Origin: Thinopyrum elongatum
Lineage: Eukaryota; Streptophyta; Magnoliopsida; Poales; Poaceae
DNA length: 64,000 nucleotides
Direction of reading: 5' to 3'
NCBI GenBank assembly: GCA_011799875.1
Contig: CM022302.1
Coordinates: 307,531,048-307,595,047 of the forward strand
Part shown: positions 47,068-58,780 of the stretch, one piece after another
Layout of the letters: every line of letters starts with the position of its first letter
Position numbering within the stretch: position 1 is the stretch's first letter
Translations under genes and position numbers: made by a program
The notes under the pieces: model-generated
What the model saw: only the letters and a program-made list of their open reading frames with translations
What the model was told of the DNA's origin: nothing
The model's database searches: none

Positions 47068-48507
47068 ATGGCGAAGGAACCATCTGCCAAGCGTCAGTGT
47101 GGCAAGATGTCTGACCAGAGCAGCAACCTCGACAACGTTCACATCCCCGACAAGAAGCTCGACTACACCACCACGCTCGAGAAGATGGACCTCCACGGCA
47201 AGGAGATGCTGGAGGTCGTCTGCAATAGCGAACCAGACAAGGCCGACGAGATGATCTGTACGCTCTGGAAGAGGGCTGGTGGCTTGTATCCAAGATTCAT
47301 CGACGTTGATGTGGAGTATACCAGGCAAGAGAACCTCCGTAGAGAGCAGCAGTTCTGCAGTTATGCGTGGAGGAACTCTGCCTGGTGTACCACATCGCCG
47401 CGGCCACAAAATGGTGAACCATCCTACTCATTTGCCCTCTTTCGTTCATCTGTTTAATTTGTACTATATCCTCAAAATTTCATTAAACTTGTTTCCCAAC
47501 TAGATGTACTAGTGTAGTTTGTGAAAGTGGATGCACTAGTGCACTTTCTCAAGTAGATGCACTAGAATATATTTTGAACCTGATGCACTAGATTACTATT
47601 TGAAAATCTTGTAGCAGATTAATTTCTGAACTTGATGTACTAGTGTAGTTTCTGACCTTGATTCACTAGTGTAGTTTTTGCACTCGATGTATTAAAAGAT
47701 GTTTCTGAACTTGATGCAGTGAAGTAGTTTCTGAACTTGGTCTTTTGTTATTTTCATCAGCAAAAAAACTAAGAACTTGGTGAAGCACTAGTATATGTTT
47801 TTCTATTCAACAAAAGTAAACTAAACTAGTACTAAAGGAGCACATAGATCATTGACTCAACTGTATATTCCAGAAAGAAAAATAACATCGTGTACTTGAA
47901 TTTAATTTCTGTAATTTGTGTACTAGTTTCTGAACTACATTCATCCATTAATTATACTATTCTAGTTTCTGAACTACATTCATCCACGATCATCTACTTC
48001 ATGGATTCATCACTTGCAAACCAAAAAAACTAAAGAATTCAAACATCAAAATAATACTAATCTTCAATAAGTCTCTCCCCTTGAAGGCCCAAGCTCCTCA
48101 ACGACATCCTGAAGCATGAGAAGTTGTTCACCTTTGCCGGTTTCAGCATTCAAGGTGACAAAGACAAGCTGAAGATGTCTGGTTTGGAATTAAACCCCAA
48201 CAAGTACATTGACATTTAGCACAACTGGACAGTTCCATACACTGGAAAAGAGTACGACTCCTTGGCTGATGTTGCAGCCAGCATCATCCACCCATTCTAC
48301 AAAGGCATGAAGAAGAAGATCGACAGGAAGGAAGACCATAAACTGTGGGGGATCAGCCCACTGGCAAATTACCTCATCGAGTACGCATCGATAGATGCGT
48401 ATGCCACCTACAAGTCGTGGAAGAAAATTGACAACATCAAAACAGGTCTGGAAATTTCAAAAGAGCAGGAAGTGGACCCCTACTACCACTGCCACTATGC
48501 GGGATGA
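47068..48507 (+). pseudogene. WRN-like 3'-5' exonuclease gene, copy A, broken
   Basis: Exon 1 is 47068-47413 (donor GT at 47414), exon 2 is 48087-48507 (AG acceptor just before). The product belongs to the DEDDy family of plant Werner-like exonucleases: motif I D-x-E is seen in FIDVDVEYT near 47300, the GFSIQGDKDKL stretch near 48150 matches motif II, and motif III has YASIDAYATYKSW near 48380 with Tyr and Asp four residues apart. The N-terminus is a short charged leader starting MAKEPSAKRQ. Breaks: a frame change after motif I near 47325, a TAG in the resumed frame nearby, and TAG 48217-48219 in exon 2. The intron carries a degenerate 25-30-bp repeat. All catalytic residues persist, in contrast with copy B. 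Confidence 0.75.
47490..47760. repeat. degenerate short tandem repeat in the exonuclease intron
   Basis: Phrases like TTGATGCACTAGTGTAGTTTC recur about every 25-35 bases, at least seven times. The same repeat is in the copy B intron at about 51280-51510, so it predates the duplication. Confidence 0.7.
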
Positions 48508-49330
48508 AGAGACATCAAAGTCTGCCTTTGTATTGCTTGCGCTTGTGCTTGTCCTTTATCTTGTTGTTTCAAATTCGTAGTTTGCTCTTGTTAGGTTAAA
48601 CCAGTTTGCTTATGTCTTGTGTGTCAGGGTTGAACCAGTTTGCTTATCTCATCAAGTACATCGTTTGCTTATCTCGTTAAATAAGTTTGCTATCTTCCTA
48701 TTTTGTTTATCCATCATTTCAAATTCAAGTAGCTTGTGAATGGAACTCTGTGGCTGCTCTTTAGTACTAGTTATCGAGCAACTAATCACACAAGGATGTT
48801 CCATGTGTAGTTTGGATTCAGCATTGTATGGAAAAGAAAACGTTGAAAACAATCAGTACAATTTGAGCTGTTTAACGATGCTTCAAAAGTTAAAACAAAA
48901 AAATCTTAGTTAGTGTTCTTCTGAAACTATTTAGTGTGATAGTACTACTGTACAGGACTAAGCTCTACTGAGCATCCTAGGGTAGTATTGTTCTTGTTCT
49001 TAGTTTGCTGGTGTTTGTGAAATATCTGACATATAGACTCAGATCCTATGGAGAGTACTAGTACACTTGAACGTGCAGTACAACTTTACTACAATGAAAA
49101 GGACAAAGAAGCATCAGTTCGCATTCCCTTAATAACTGTCAGACTAAGAACAGAAGTGCTAGTACAATTGAACTCCCAGTACAACTTAGTTTACACGCAA
49201 GTACTATAGTACTAAATAATACCAGAAGACCCTTGAGAATCAGTAATAATAAAAATCATTCTTACATAACTACAACAAAACTCACAAGAACTACAACAAA
49301 AGTATTATTGGTGCAGTCAAGTACTAGATT
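48508..49330. other. 3' flank of exonuclease copy A
   Basis: AT-rich, no gene. It repeats AAACCAGTTTGCTTAT-like words just after the stop codon and has AGTACTAGTACACTTGA-like words further on. The counterpart in unit B is 61078-62500. Confidence 0.5.
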
Positions 49331-49339
49331 CAAACCAAA

Positions 49340-49740
49340 AAAATGTACGCCCGAGGACAGGCAGGCCCTAACGCAGGTGGATACTTGAACTCGAGCCCAC
49401 GGTAGAACCGTTGGTGAATCCCTAGTAATCGACACAACGCAGGGCTAGCAGGCCAGGGCCCACATGTCATGGAGTAGAGAGCGAACGTCGTGTATAAGCG
49501 CTCAGGTAAGTATTCAGAGGAGTTCGACAGAAGTGCGACGGCAAGGCTTATACACCTGTCGAGAGCCCCCTCGGCTAGCGAGGTGGGACTATCGCAGCGC
49601 ACATGCACCCAGTAGTGCACAGTCGCGTGCACTGGCCATTTGGGCCGGAAAAGGGCCCAATACGACTGCTCCTTGGAAGCCTCCCTCATCTCCAATCTAT
49701 CCTCACCCCACCCATAAGGCCCGTTCAACAAACCAGAGCA
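49340..49740. promoter_or_regulatory. GC-richer conserved block of unit A, promoter-like
   Basis: Conserved with 62500-62900. It has paired TGGGCC/GGGCCCA words near 49640 (site II-type elements common in plant promoters). ORFs here differ by frame between the two copies, so coding is unlikely. Which gene it might have served is unclear. Confidence 0.35.
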
Positions 49741-50487
49741 CAGGGAAAAAATTATAAACTACAACATAAAAGTTTGAAAACTGAATATAGAAAAGTTCAA
49801 ATACTTGTTCACAGGCAATAGTTTTAAATTAAAAAATAAAACTAAAATAAATTTAGCTCTCCACCACGGATTAAAAAAAATACGATACAAAAACAACGAT
49901 ACTTTAAAAGTGGAGAACTTAATAGGCTATTTGTTAAATGTACATAATTTAAACCAGGGAATTAAAATTTACTTTCAAGTTCAACTACTAAAATGCAAGA
50001 AGTTCAAAGAAATATTGTTTGTCAATTATGCTAAATTTCTTATTTACATAAAATCTAGCTAGAGCTCAACTACAGATTTCGTCGTAAATAATCTCAATCC
50101 CAAAAAAACTTCAGTTCAGACATATATATGACAACAATACTACAACACAAGGAAGGGTTAGGCCACTCGCACTACATCCACACACCACTGTGACACCAAT
50201 TTTCAAAACCTTACGATGTATGAAATTACAATTCAGTACCCATAGCACTAAACCATAAGTACACTAGAAAGAGGGTACAAAAACTATAAAGGCCTAACTT
50301 AGGTTGGAAGTATTGAAAATAAAATAAGTCTAACTTTTGAGCAACAACTCGTAGTGCATTGAAAAAAGTGTTCAGTTCAACTAGTGTATAAGACTTAAGT
50401 GCAAAATAAATCTTAACCTCCACACTGAAAACATCACAAAGTATTTCGTCACTCAAAAACAGCACAAAATGCCATAATTAACAACCC
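49741..50487. other. AT-rich end of unit A
   Basis: No supported gene. The sequence is matched in unit B at about 62900-63655, including CACAAAGTAT near the end of both. Confidence 0.5.
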
Positions 50488-51772
50488 TAAGACATGCAAG
50501 TGGGATAAGCAGCTGATAAGTACACCTTGACAAGACTAGTCAGTGCGACCAGTGAATACCCCTGCAAAGAAATTGGCTTATTTCCTTGACGGTTGGTTCT
50601 TCCAGGCCACTGCCCACGCCACCCACTAGGCGATTGACATGATGGACTGCAATTGTGCCCCACGACCACTACCCCCATGTCCGGGACGAACTGCCTCCCC
50701 CACGTCCCAAACCACGCCCTCAAAAAGCCCCAAATCGACTACATCTCTGCCTATTCCTTTCGAGAACCACCATTGCCGCTTCCATATCCACTACAAACTA
50801 CCAAAAAACATCTATCTTTGAAGCCCACAGTCGCTGGAGGAGGTCAATGGCGGAGGAACTGTCTGCCAAGCGTCAGCATGGCGAGACGTCCAACCAGAGT
50901 AGCAACCTCGACGATGTTCATGTCCCCGGCGAGAAGCTCGACTACACCACCATGCTCGAGAAGGTGGACCTCCACAGCAAGGAGACGTTGGAGGTCGTCT
51001 GCACCAGCGAAGCAGACAAGGCCGACGAGATGATCAGCAGGCTCAGGAGGAAGGCGGCGGCTTGTATCCTAGCTTCATTGGCGTTGATGTGAAGTTTACC
51101 AGAAAAGATGAACCTCCGCAGATGGCAGTAGTTCTGCAGTTATGCGTGGAGGAACTCTGCCTGGTATACCACATCGCCGCGGCCACAAAATGGTGAACCA
51201 TCCTACTCATTCGCCCTCTTCATTCATCTGTTTAATTAGTACTGCTCCCACAAAATTTCATTAAACTTCTTTCCCAACTAGATGTACTACTGTAGTTTGT
51301 GAAGTGGATGCACTAGTATATGTTTCTCAAGTAGATGCACTAGAATATATTTTGAACCTGATGCACTGGATTAGTATCTGAAATTGTTACACAAGATTAA
51401 TTTCTAAACTTGATGTACTAGTGTAGTTTCTTATCTTGATGCACTAGTGTAGTTTCTGGACTTGATGTATTAAAAGATGTTTCTGAACTTGATTTACAAA
51501 ACTAGTTTCTGAACTTGGTCTGATTATTTTCAGCAGCAAAATAAGTAAGAACTTGGTGAAGCACTGGGATAGGCTTTTTAATTGGATAAACGAAAACTAA
51601 ACTGGCACTAACCAACACATAGATCATTGGCTCTGGTATAGGTTTCTGAACTTGGTGAAGCATTTGGTGAAGCACAGTATATTCCAAAAACAAAAATAAC
51701 ATGGTGAACTTGAATTTAATTTCAGAACTTTGTGTACTAGTTTCTGAACTACATTCATCCATGACTTATACA

Positions 51773-51777
51773 ATATA
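51773..51777. repeat. target-site duplication (left) of the Copia element
   Basis: atata, repeated at 60556-60560 directly after the 3' LTR. Five bases, as expected for Copia integrase. The AT-rich target makes the match a little less telling than usual, but the flanking exonuclease intron rejoins cleanly here. Confidence 0.88.
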
Positions 51778-53531
51778 TAAAGGAAATATGCCCTAGAGGC
51801 AATAATAAAGTGGTTATTTTATATTTCCTTATTCATGATAAAGGTTTATTATTCATGCTAGAATTGTATTGATCGAAAACCTAAATACATGTGTGAATAC
51901 ATAAACAAATATCTTGTCCCTAGTAAGCCTCTACTAGACTAGCTCGTTGATCAAAGATGGTTAAGGTTTCCTAACCGTAGACATGTGTTGTCATTTGATA
52001 ATGGGATCACATCATTAGGAGAATGATGTGATGGACAAGACCCATCCGTTAGCTTAGCATAATGATCGTTCAAGTTTTATTGCTATTGCTTTCTTCATGT
52101 CAAATACATATTCCTTCGACTATGAGATTATGCAACTCCCGGACACTGGAAGAATACCTTGTGTTCTATCAAACGTCACAACGTAACTGGGTGATCATAA
52201 AGATGCTCTACAGGTATCTCCGAAGGTGTTTGTTGAGTTGGCATAGATCGAGACTAGGATTTGTCACTCCGAGTATCGGAGAGGTATCTCTGGGCCCTCT
52301 CGGTAATACACATCATAGGATTGCAAGCAAACGACTAAGGATTTAGTCATGAGGTGATGTATTACGGAACGAGTAAAGAGACTTGCCGGTAACGAGATTG
52401 AACTAGGTATGAAGATACCGACGATCTAATCTCGCGCAAGTAACATACCGATGGACAAAGGGAATTACGTTTGTTGTCATAACAGTTCGACCGATAAAGA
52501 TCTTCATAGAATATGTAGGAGCCAATATGGGCATCCATGTTCTGCTATTGGTTATTGACCGGAGAGGTGTCTCGGTCATGTCTACATAGTTCTCGAACCC
52601 GTAGGGTCCGCACATTTAACGTTCGTTGACGATAGAGTGTTATATGAATTATATGATTTGGTGACCAAATGTTGTTTGGAGTCCCGGATGAGATCACGGA
52701 CATGACGAGGAGTCTCGAAATGGTCGAGATGTAAAGATTGATATATAGGACGATGGTATTCGGACACCGGAAGTGTTTCGGGATGCACCGGGTCACCGGA
52801 AGGGGTTCCGGACACCCCGCAGCAAAGATATGGGCCTTATGGGCCAAGTGAGGGAACACACCAGCCCACAAGGGGCTGGTACACCCTCTATGGGGCCGGC
52901 CCTATGGGGAGGGAAAGGAAAGGAGAGGAGGAAAGGAAAGTGTGGAGTTCGACTCCCTCTTCCTTCCCTCTTCCGCCCTTTCCTTTCCCCCTTGTTCATA
53001 CAAGGAAAGGGGGGCGCAGGGCAAGGCAGGGGCCCTAGGGGCCGGCGGCCAGCCCTAGGGCATGCCTGGATGCCTCCCCTCCCCTCCCACCTATATATAC
53101 ATGGGGAGGGGGCGCCACACAAGGACACAACATTGTCTTAGCCGTGTGCGGCGCCCCCCGTCCACCGTTTACTCCCTCGGTCATATTTTCATAGTGCTTA
53201 GGCGAAGCCCTGCCGAGATCACATCACCATCACCATCACCATGCCATCATGCTGCCGGAACTCATCTACTACCTTGCCGTCTTGCTGGATCAAGAAGGTG
53301 AGGACGTCACCGAGTTGAACATGTGCAAAACGCGGAGGTGCCATGCGTTCGGTACTTGATCGGTTGGAGCGCGAAGAAGTTCGACTACATCAACTGTGTT
53401 GTCAAACGCTTCCGCTTACGGTCTACGAGGGTGCGTAGACACACTCTGCCACTCGTTGCTATGCATCTCCATGGATAGATCATTGCGTGTGCGTAGATTT
53501 TTTTTTGTTTTCCATGCAATGTTCCCCAACA
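51778..53531 (+). repeat. 5' LTR of the Copia element (1754 bp)
   Basis: It begins TAAAGGAAATATG; the 3' LTR begins TGAAGG, so the terminal TG has become TA by a G-to-A change. It ends TTCCCCAACA. A TATA box (TATATATA) is at 53092-53099. Confidence 0.93.
53092..53099 (+). promoter_or_regulatory. TATA box of the Copia 5' LTR
   Basis: TATATATA in a GC-rich setting about 430 bases before the LTR end; the same box is present in the 3' LTR near 60118-60125. Confidence 0.7.
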
Positions 53532-53532
53532 G

Positions 53533-53545
53533 TGGTATCTGAGCC
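53533..53545 (+). other. primer-binding site of the Copia element
   Basis: TGGTATCTGAGCC begins two bases after the LTR and matches the initiator methionine tRNA site TGGTATCAGAGCC with one change (A to T). Confidence 0.85.
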
Positions 53546-54765
53546 AGGTCTATTCGTAGATGATATGCACGAGTAGAACACAAAGAGTTGTGGGCAGTGA
53601 TAGTCATACTGCTTACCACCAATGTCTTATTTTGATTCGGTGGTATTGTGGGATGAAGCGTCCCGGACCAACCTTACATGTCCACGCACATGAGACCGGT
53701 TCCACCGACTGACATGCAACTAGTTTTGCGTAAAGGTGGCTGGCGGGTGTCTGTTTCTCCTACTTTTGTTGAATCGAATTTGACTACGGCCGGTCCTTGA
53801 AGAATGTTAAAAAAACAAACTTGACGAATCACCGTTGTGGTTTTTGCCATAGGTAAGAACAGTTCTTGCTAGAAACCCGTAGCAGCCACGTAAAATTTGC
53901 AACAACAAAGTAGAGGACATCTAACTTGTTTTTGTAGAGTATGTTGTGATGTGATATGGTCAAGACATGATGTGATATACGTTATTGTATGAGATGATCA
54001 TGTTTTGTAAGATATCAGGCAACCGGCAGGAGCCTTATGGTTGTCTCTTTATTGTATGAAATGCAAACGCCATGTAATTGATTACTTTATCGCTATGAGT
54101 TAGCAATAGTTGTAGAAGCAATAGTTGGCGAGACGACCACGACACAACGATGGAGATCAAGGTGTCGAGCCAGTGACGATGGAGATCATAACGATGCTTT
54201 GGAGATGGAGATCAAAAGCAAAAGATGATGATGGCCATATCATGTCACATATTTTGATTGCATATGATGTTTATCTTTTATGCATCTTATTTTGCTTAGT
54301 ACGAAGGTAGCATTATAAGATGATCCCTTCACTAAATTTCAAGGTAAAAGTGTTCTCCCTGAGTATGCACCGTTGGTATAGTTCGTCGTTTCGAGACACC
54401 ACGTGATGATCGGGTGTGATAGACTCTACGTTCACATACAACGAGTGTAAGACAATTTTGCACATGCAGAATACTTGGGTTAAACTTGACGATGCTAGCA
54501 TGTACAGACATGGCCTCAGAACACTGGAGACCGAAAGGTCGAACGTGAATCATATAGTAGATATGATCAACATAGAGATGTTCACCATTGATGACTACCC
54601 CATCTCACGTGATGATCGGACATGGGTTAGTTGATTTGGATCACGTATCACTTAGATGACTTGAGGGATGTCTATTTAAGTGGGAGTTCTTTAGTAATTT
54701 GATTAATTGAACTTAATTTATCATGAACTTAGTCTTATAGTTTTGCATATCTATGTTGTAGATCA
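53546..54765. other. Copia leader, non-coding
   Basis: No coding frame between primer site and gag. Long leaders of about 1.2 kb are usual in BARE1/Angela elements. Confidence 0.7.
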
Positions 54766-55605
54766 ATGGCCCGAGCTACCGTTCCCCTAAATTTTAATGC
54801 GTTCATAGAGAAAGCTAAGTTGAAAGATGATGGTAGAAACTACACGGACTGGGTCCATAACTTGAGGATTATCCTCATTGCTGCACAGAAGAATTATGTC
54901 CTTGATGCACCGCTCGGTGAAAGGCCTGCTGCAGGAGCAGAAGCTGATGTTTTGAACGTCTGGCAAGCTCGATCTAATGACTACTCGATAGTTCAGTGTG
55001 CCATGCTTTACGGCTTAGAACCAGGACTTCAAAGATGTTTCGAACGTCATGGAGCATATGAGATGTTCCAAGAGTTGAAGTTACTATTTCAAGCAAATGC
55101 CCGGGTTGAGAGATATGAAGTCTCCAACAAATTCTTTAGCTGCAAGATGGAGGAGAACAGTTCTGTCAGTGAACACATACTCAAAATGTCTGGGTATTAT
55201 AATCACTTGACTCAGCTAGGAGTTGATCTTCCGGTTGATTGTGCCATTGACAGAGTTCTTCAATCACTGCCACCAAGCTACAAAGGCTTCATGATGAACT
55301 ATAATATGCAAGGGATGAAAAAAACAATTCCCAAGCTCTTCGCAATGCTTAAGGCTGCGGAGGTAGAAATCAAGAAGGAGCATCAAGTGTTGATGGTTAA
55401 CAAGACCACTAGTTTCAAGAAAAAAGGGCAAGGGAAAGAAAGGGAACTTCAAGAAGAATGGCAAGCAAGTTGCCACTCCCGGGAAGAAGCCCAAAGCTGG
55501 ACCCAAACCTGAAACTAAGTACTTCTACTGCAAAGGGACTGGTGGAAGCGGAACTGCCCCAAATACTTGACAGATAAGAAGGATGGAAAAGTGAACAAAG
55601 GTATA
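54766..55605 (+). pseudogene. gag: Copia gag, frameshifted, zinc knuckle deleted
   Basis: ATG 54766 begins MARATVPLNFNAF, the expected Angela-type gag start. The capsid domain (gag-polypeptide/UBN2 type) is intact for about 220 codons, with segments NYTDWVHNLRIILIAAQKNY and LPPSYKGFMMNYN. A small indel near 55437 shifts frame, and the open frame ends at 55512. The residual CCHC zinc knuckle near 55530-55560 has lost four bases, which removes its His and restores the original frame downstream. Confidence 0.9.
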
Positions 55606-58600
55606 TTTGATATACATGTTATTGATGTGTACCTTACTGATGCTCGTAGTAGCGCCTGGGTATTTGATACTAGTTCGGTTGCTCATATTTGCAACTCGAA
55701 ACAGGAGCTACGGGATTAAACGAAGATTGGCTAAGGACGAGGTGACGATGCGCGTCAGGAATGGTTCCAAGGTCGATGTGATCGCCGTCGGCACGCTACC
55801 TCTACATCTACCTTCGAGATTAGTTTTAGACCTGAATAATTGTTATTTGGTGCCAGCGTTGAGCATGAACATTATATCTGGATCTTGTTTAGCGCGAGAC
55901 AGTTATTCATTTAAATCAGAGAATAATGGTTGTTCTATTTATATGAGTAATATCTTTTATGGTCATGCAACCTTGAAGAGTTGTCTATTCTTGTTGAATC
56001 TCGATTGTAGTGCTACACATATTCATAATATTGATGCCAAAAGATGCAAAGTTGATAATGATCGTGCAACATATTTGTGGCACTGTCGTTTAGGTCATAT
56101 TGGTGTAAAGCGCATGAAGAAACTCCATACAGATGGACTTTTGGAATCACTTGATTATGAATCATTTGATACTTGCGAACCATGCCTCATGGGAAAGATG
56201 ACTAAAACTCCGTTCTTCGGAACAATGGAGCGAGCTAATGACTTATTGGAAATAATACATACCGATGTATGCGGTCCGATGAGTGTTGAGGCACGCGGTG
56301 GGTATCATTATTTTCTGACCTTCACAGATGATTTGAGCAGATATGGGTATATCTACTTAATGAAACACAAGTCCGAAACATTTGAAAAGTTCAAAGAATT
56401 TCAGAGTGAAGTGGAGAATCATCGTAACAAGAAAATAAAGTTTCTACGATCTGATCGTGGAGGCGAATATTTGAGTTACGAGTTTGGCCTTAATTTCAAA
56501 CAATGTGGAATTGTTTCACAACACACGCCACCCGGAACACCACAGTGTAATGGTGTGTCCAAATGTCATAACCGTACTTTATTAGATATGGTGCGATCTA
56601 TGATGTCTCTTACCGATTTACCACTATCATTTTGGGGTTATGCATTCGAGACAGTTGCATTCACGTTAAATAGGGCACCATCTAAATCCGTTGAGACAAC
56701 ACCGTATGAACTGTGGTTTGGCAAGAAACCTAAGCTATCGTTTCTTAAAGTTTGTGGTTGCGACACTTATGTCAAAAGGCTTCAGCCTGATAAGCTCGAA
56801 CCCAAATCGGAGAAGTGCGTCTTCATAGGATACCCTAAGGAAACAATTGGGTACACCTTCTACCACTGATCCGAAGGCAAGATCTTTGTTGCCAAGAATG
56901 GAACCTTTCTAGAGAAGGAGTTTCTCTCGAAAGAAGTGAGTGGGAGGAAAGTAGAACTTGATGAGGTAATTGTACCTTCTCTCAAATTGGAAAGTAGCAC
57001 ATCACAGAAAACCATTCCCGTGATGCCTACACCAACTAGAGAGGAAGATAATGATCATGATCATGAAACTTCAAATCATGTTGCTACTGAACCTCGTAGG
57101 TCAACCAGAGCATGATCCGCACCAGAGTGGTACGGTAATCCTGTCCTCAAAGTCATGTTACTAGACCAAGGCAAACCTACGAACTATGAAGAAGCTATGA
57201 TGAGCCCAGATTCCGACAGATGGCTTGAGGCCATGAAATCTCAGATAGGATCCATGTATGAGAACAAAGTGTGGACTTTGGTGGACTTGTCCGATGATTG
57301 GCAAGCCATAGAGAATAAATGGATCTTTAAGAATAAGACTGACGCTGATGGTAATGTTACTGTCTACAAAGCTCGACTTGTCGCAAAAGGTTTTCGACTA
57401 GTTCAAGGGGTTGACTACGATGAGACTTTCTCACCCGTAGCGATGCTTAAGTCCGTCCGAATCATCTTAGCAATTGATGCAATTTATGATTGTGAAATCT
57501 GGCAAATTGACGTCAAAACTGCATTCCTTAATGGATTTCTTAAAGAAGAGTTGTATATGATGCAACCAGAAGGTTTTGTCGATCCTAAAGGTGCTAACAA
57601 AGTGTGCAAACTCCAGCGATCCATCTATGGACTGGTGGAAGCATCTTGGAGTTGGAATATACGCTTTGATGAGGTGATCAAAGCATATGGTTTTATTCAG
57701 ACTTTCGGTGAAGCATGTATTTACAAGAAAGTGAGTGGGAGCTCTGTAGCATTTCTGATATTATATGTAGATGACATATTGTTGATTGGAAATGATATAG
57801 AATTTCTAGATCGCATAAAAGGATACTTGAATAAGAGTTTTTCAATGAAAGACCTCGGTGAAGCTGCTTATATATTGGGCATCAAGATCTATAGAGATAG
57901 ATCAAGACGCTTAATAGGACTTTCTCAAAGCACATACCTTGACAAAGTTTTGAAGAAGTTCAAAATGGATCAGTCAAAGAAAGGGTTCTTGCCTGTGTTA
58001 CAAGGTGTGAAGTTGAGTCAGACTCAAAGCCTGACCACTGCAGAAGATAGAGAGAAAATGAAAGTCATTCCCTATGCCCCAGCCATAGGTTCTATCATGT
58101 ATGCTATGCCATGTACCAGACCTGATGTGTGCATTGCCATAAGTCTGGCAGGGAGGTACCAATGTAATCCAGGAGTGGATCACTGGACAGCGGTCAAGAA
58201 CATCTTGAAGTACCTGAAAAGGACTAAGTATATGTTTCTCGTTTATGGAGGTGACAAAGAGCTCATCGTAAATGGTTACGTCGATGCTAGCTTTGACACT
58301 GATCCGGATGACTCTAAGTCACAAACCGGATACATATTTATATTGAATGGTGGAGCTGTCAGTTAGTGCACTTCCAAGTAGAGCGTCGTGGCAGTATCTA
58401 CTTGTGAAGCGGAGTACATAGCTACTTCGGAAGCAGCAAATGAAGGAGTCTGGATGAAGGAGTTCATATCCGATCTGGGTGTAATACCTAGTGCATCGGG
58501 TCCAATGAAATCCTTTTGTGACAACACTGGAGAAATTGCCTTGGCGAAGGAATCCAGGTTTCACAAGAGAACCAAACACATCAAGAGACGCTTCAACTCC

Positions 58601-58747
58601 ATTCGTGAACAAGTCAAGGATGGAGACATAGAAATTTGCAAGATACAGACGGATCTGAATGTAGCAGACCCGTTGACTAAGCCTCTTCCGCGAGCAAAAC
58701 ATGATCAGCACCAAGACTCCATGGGTGTTAGATTCATTACAATGTAA
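55600..58747 (+). pseudogene. pol: Copia pol: protease, integrase, RT, RNase H, broken
   Basis: Protease near 55660 reads WVFDTSS; the active-site DTG has become DTS (AGT at 55672-55674). A one-base insertion near 55717 shifts frame; from there to 58747 one frame carries all domains. Integrase: GAG_pre-integrase HxxxH/CxxC (LWHCRLGHIG, CEPCLMGK), Asp in HTDVCGPM, Asp in LRSDRGGEY, and the third acidic residue replaced by Lys (AAA at 56561-56563 in NGVSKCHN, normally NGVSER). RT: KARLVAKGF, WQIDVKTAFLNG, and YVDD near 57766 all intact. RNase H: YVDASFDTD and STCEAEYIA. In-frame stops: TGA 56867-56869, TGA 57113-57115, TAG 58364-58366, TAG 58379-58381. Confidence 0.93.
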
Positions 58748-58769
58748 TCTAGATTATTGACTCTAGTGC

Positions 58770-58780
58770 AAGTGGGAGAC
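58770..58780 (+). other. polypurine tract of the Copia element
   Basis: AAGTGGGAGA immediately precedes the 3' LTR, the usual BARE1/Angela polypurine tract. Confidence 0.8.

Larger units (their letters stand above)
46730..50487 (+). repeat. tandem segmental duplication, unit A
   Basis: The unit contains an exonuclease gene copy, its 3' flank, and a conserved block at 49340-49740. The same order of blocks recurs in unit B (50488-63655, minus the inserted Copia element). Clear anchor pairs: CCCACGTCCCAAACCACGC at 46918 and 50698; TTTGAAGCCCA at 47039 and 50817; AAACTGTGGGGGAT at 48341 and 60910; GGGCCGGAAAAGGGCCCAAT at 49640 and 62800. Confidence 0.88.

Noticed and set aside
49330..49731. 133-residue minus-strand ORF
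   Set aside because: The matching region in unit B does not keep the same frame beyond about 75 residues, so the conserved DNA is not under protein-coding constraint.
53220..53245. CATCAC/CACCAT triplet run as a His-tag-like coding repeat
   Set aside because: It lies inside the Copia LTR leader and recurs in the 3' LTR; there is no coding frame.
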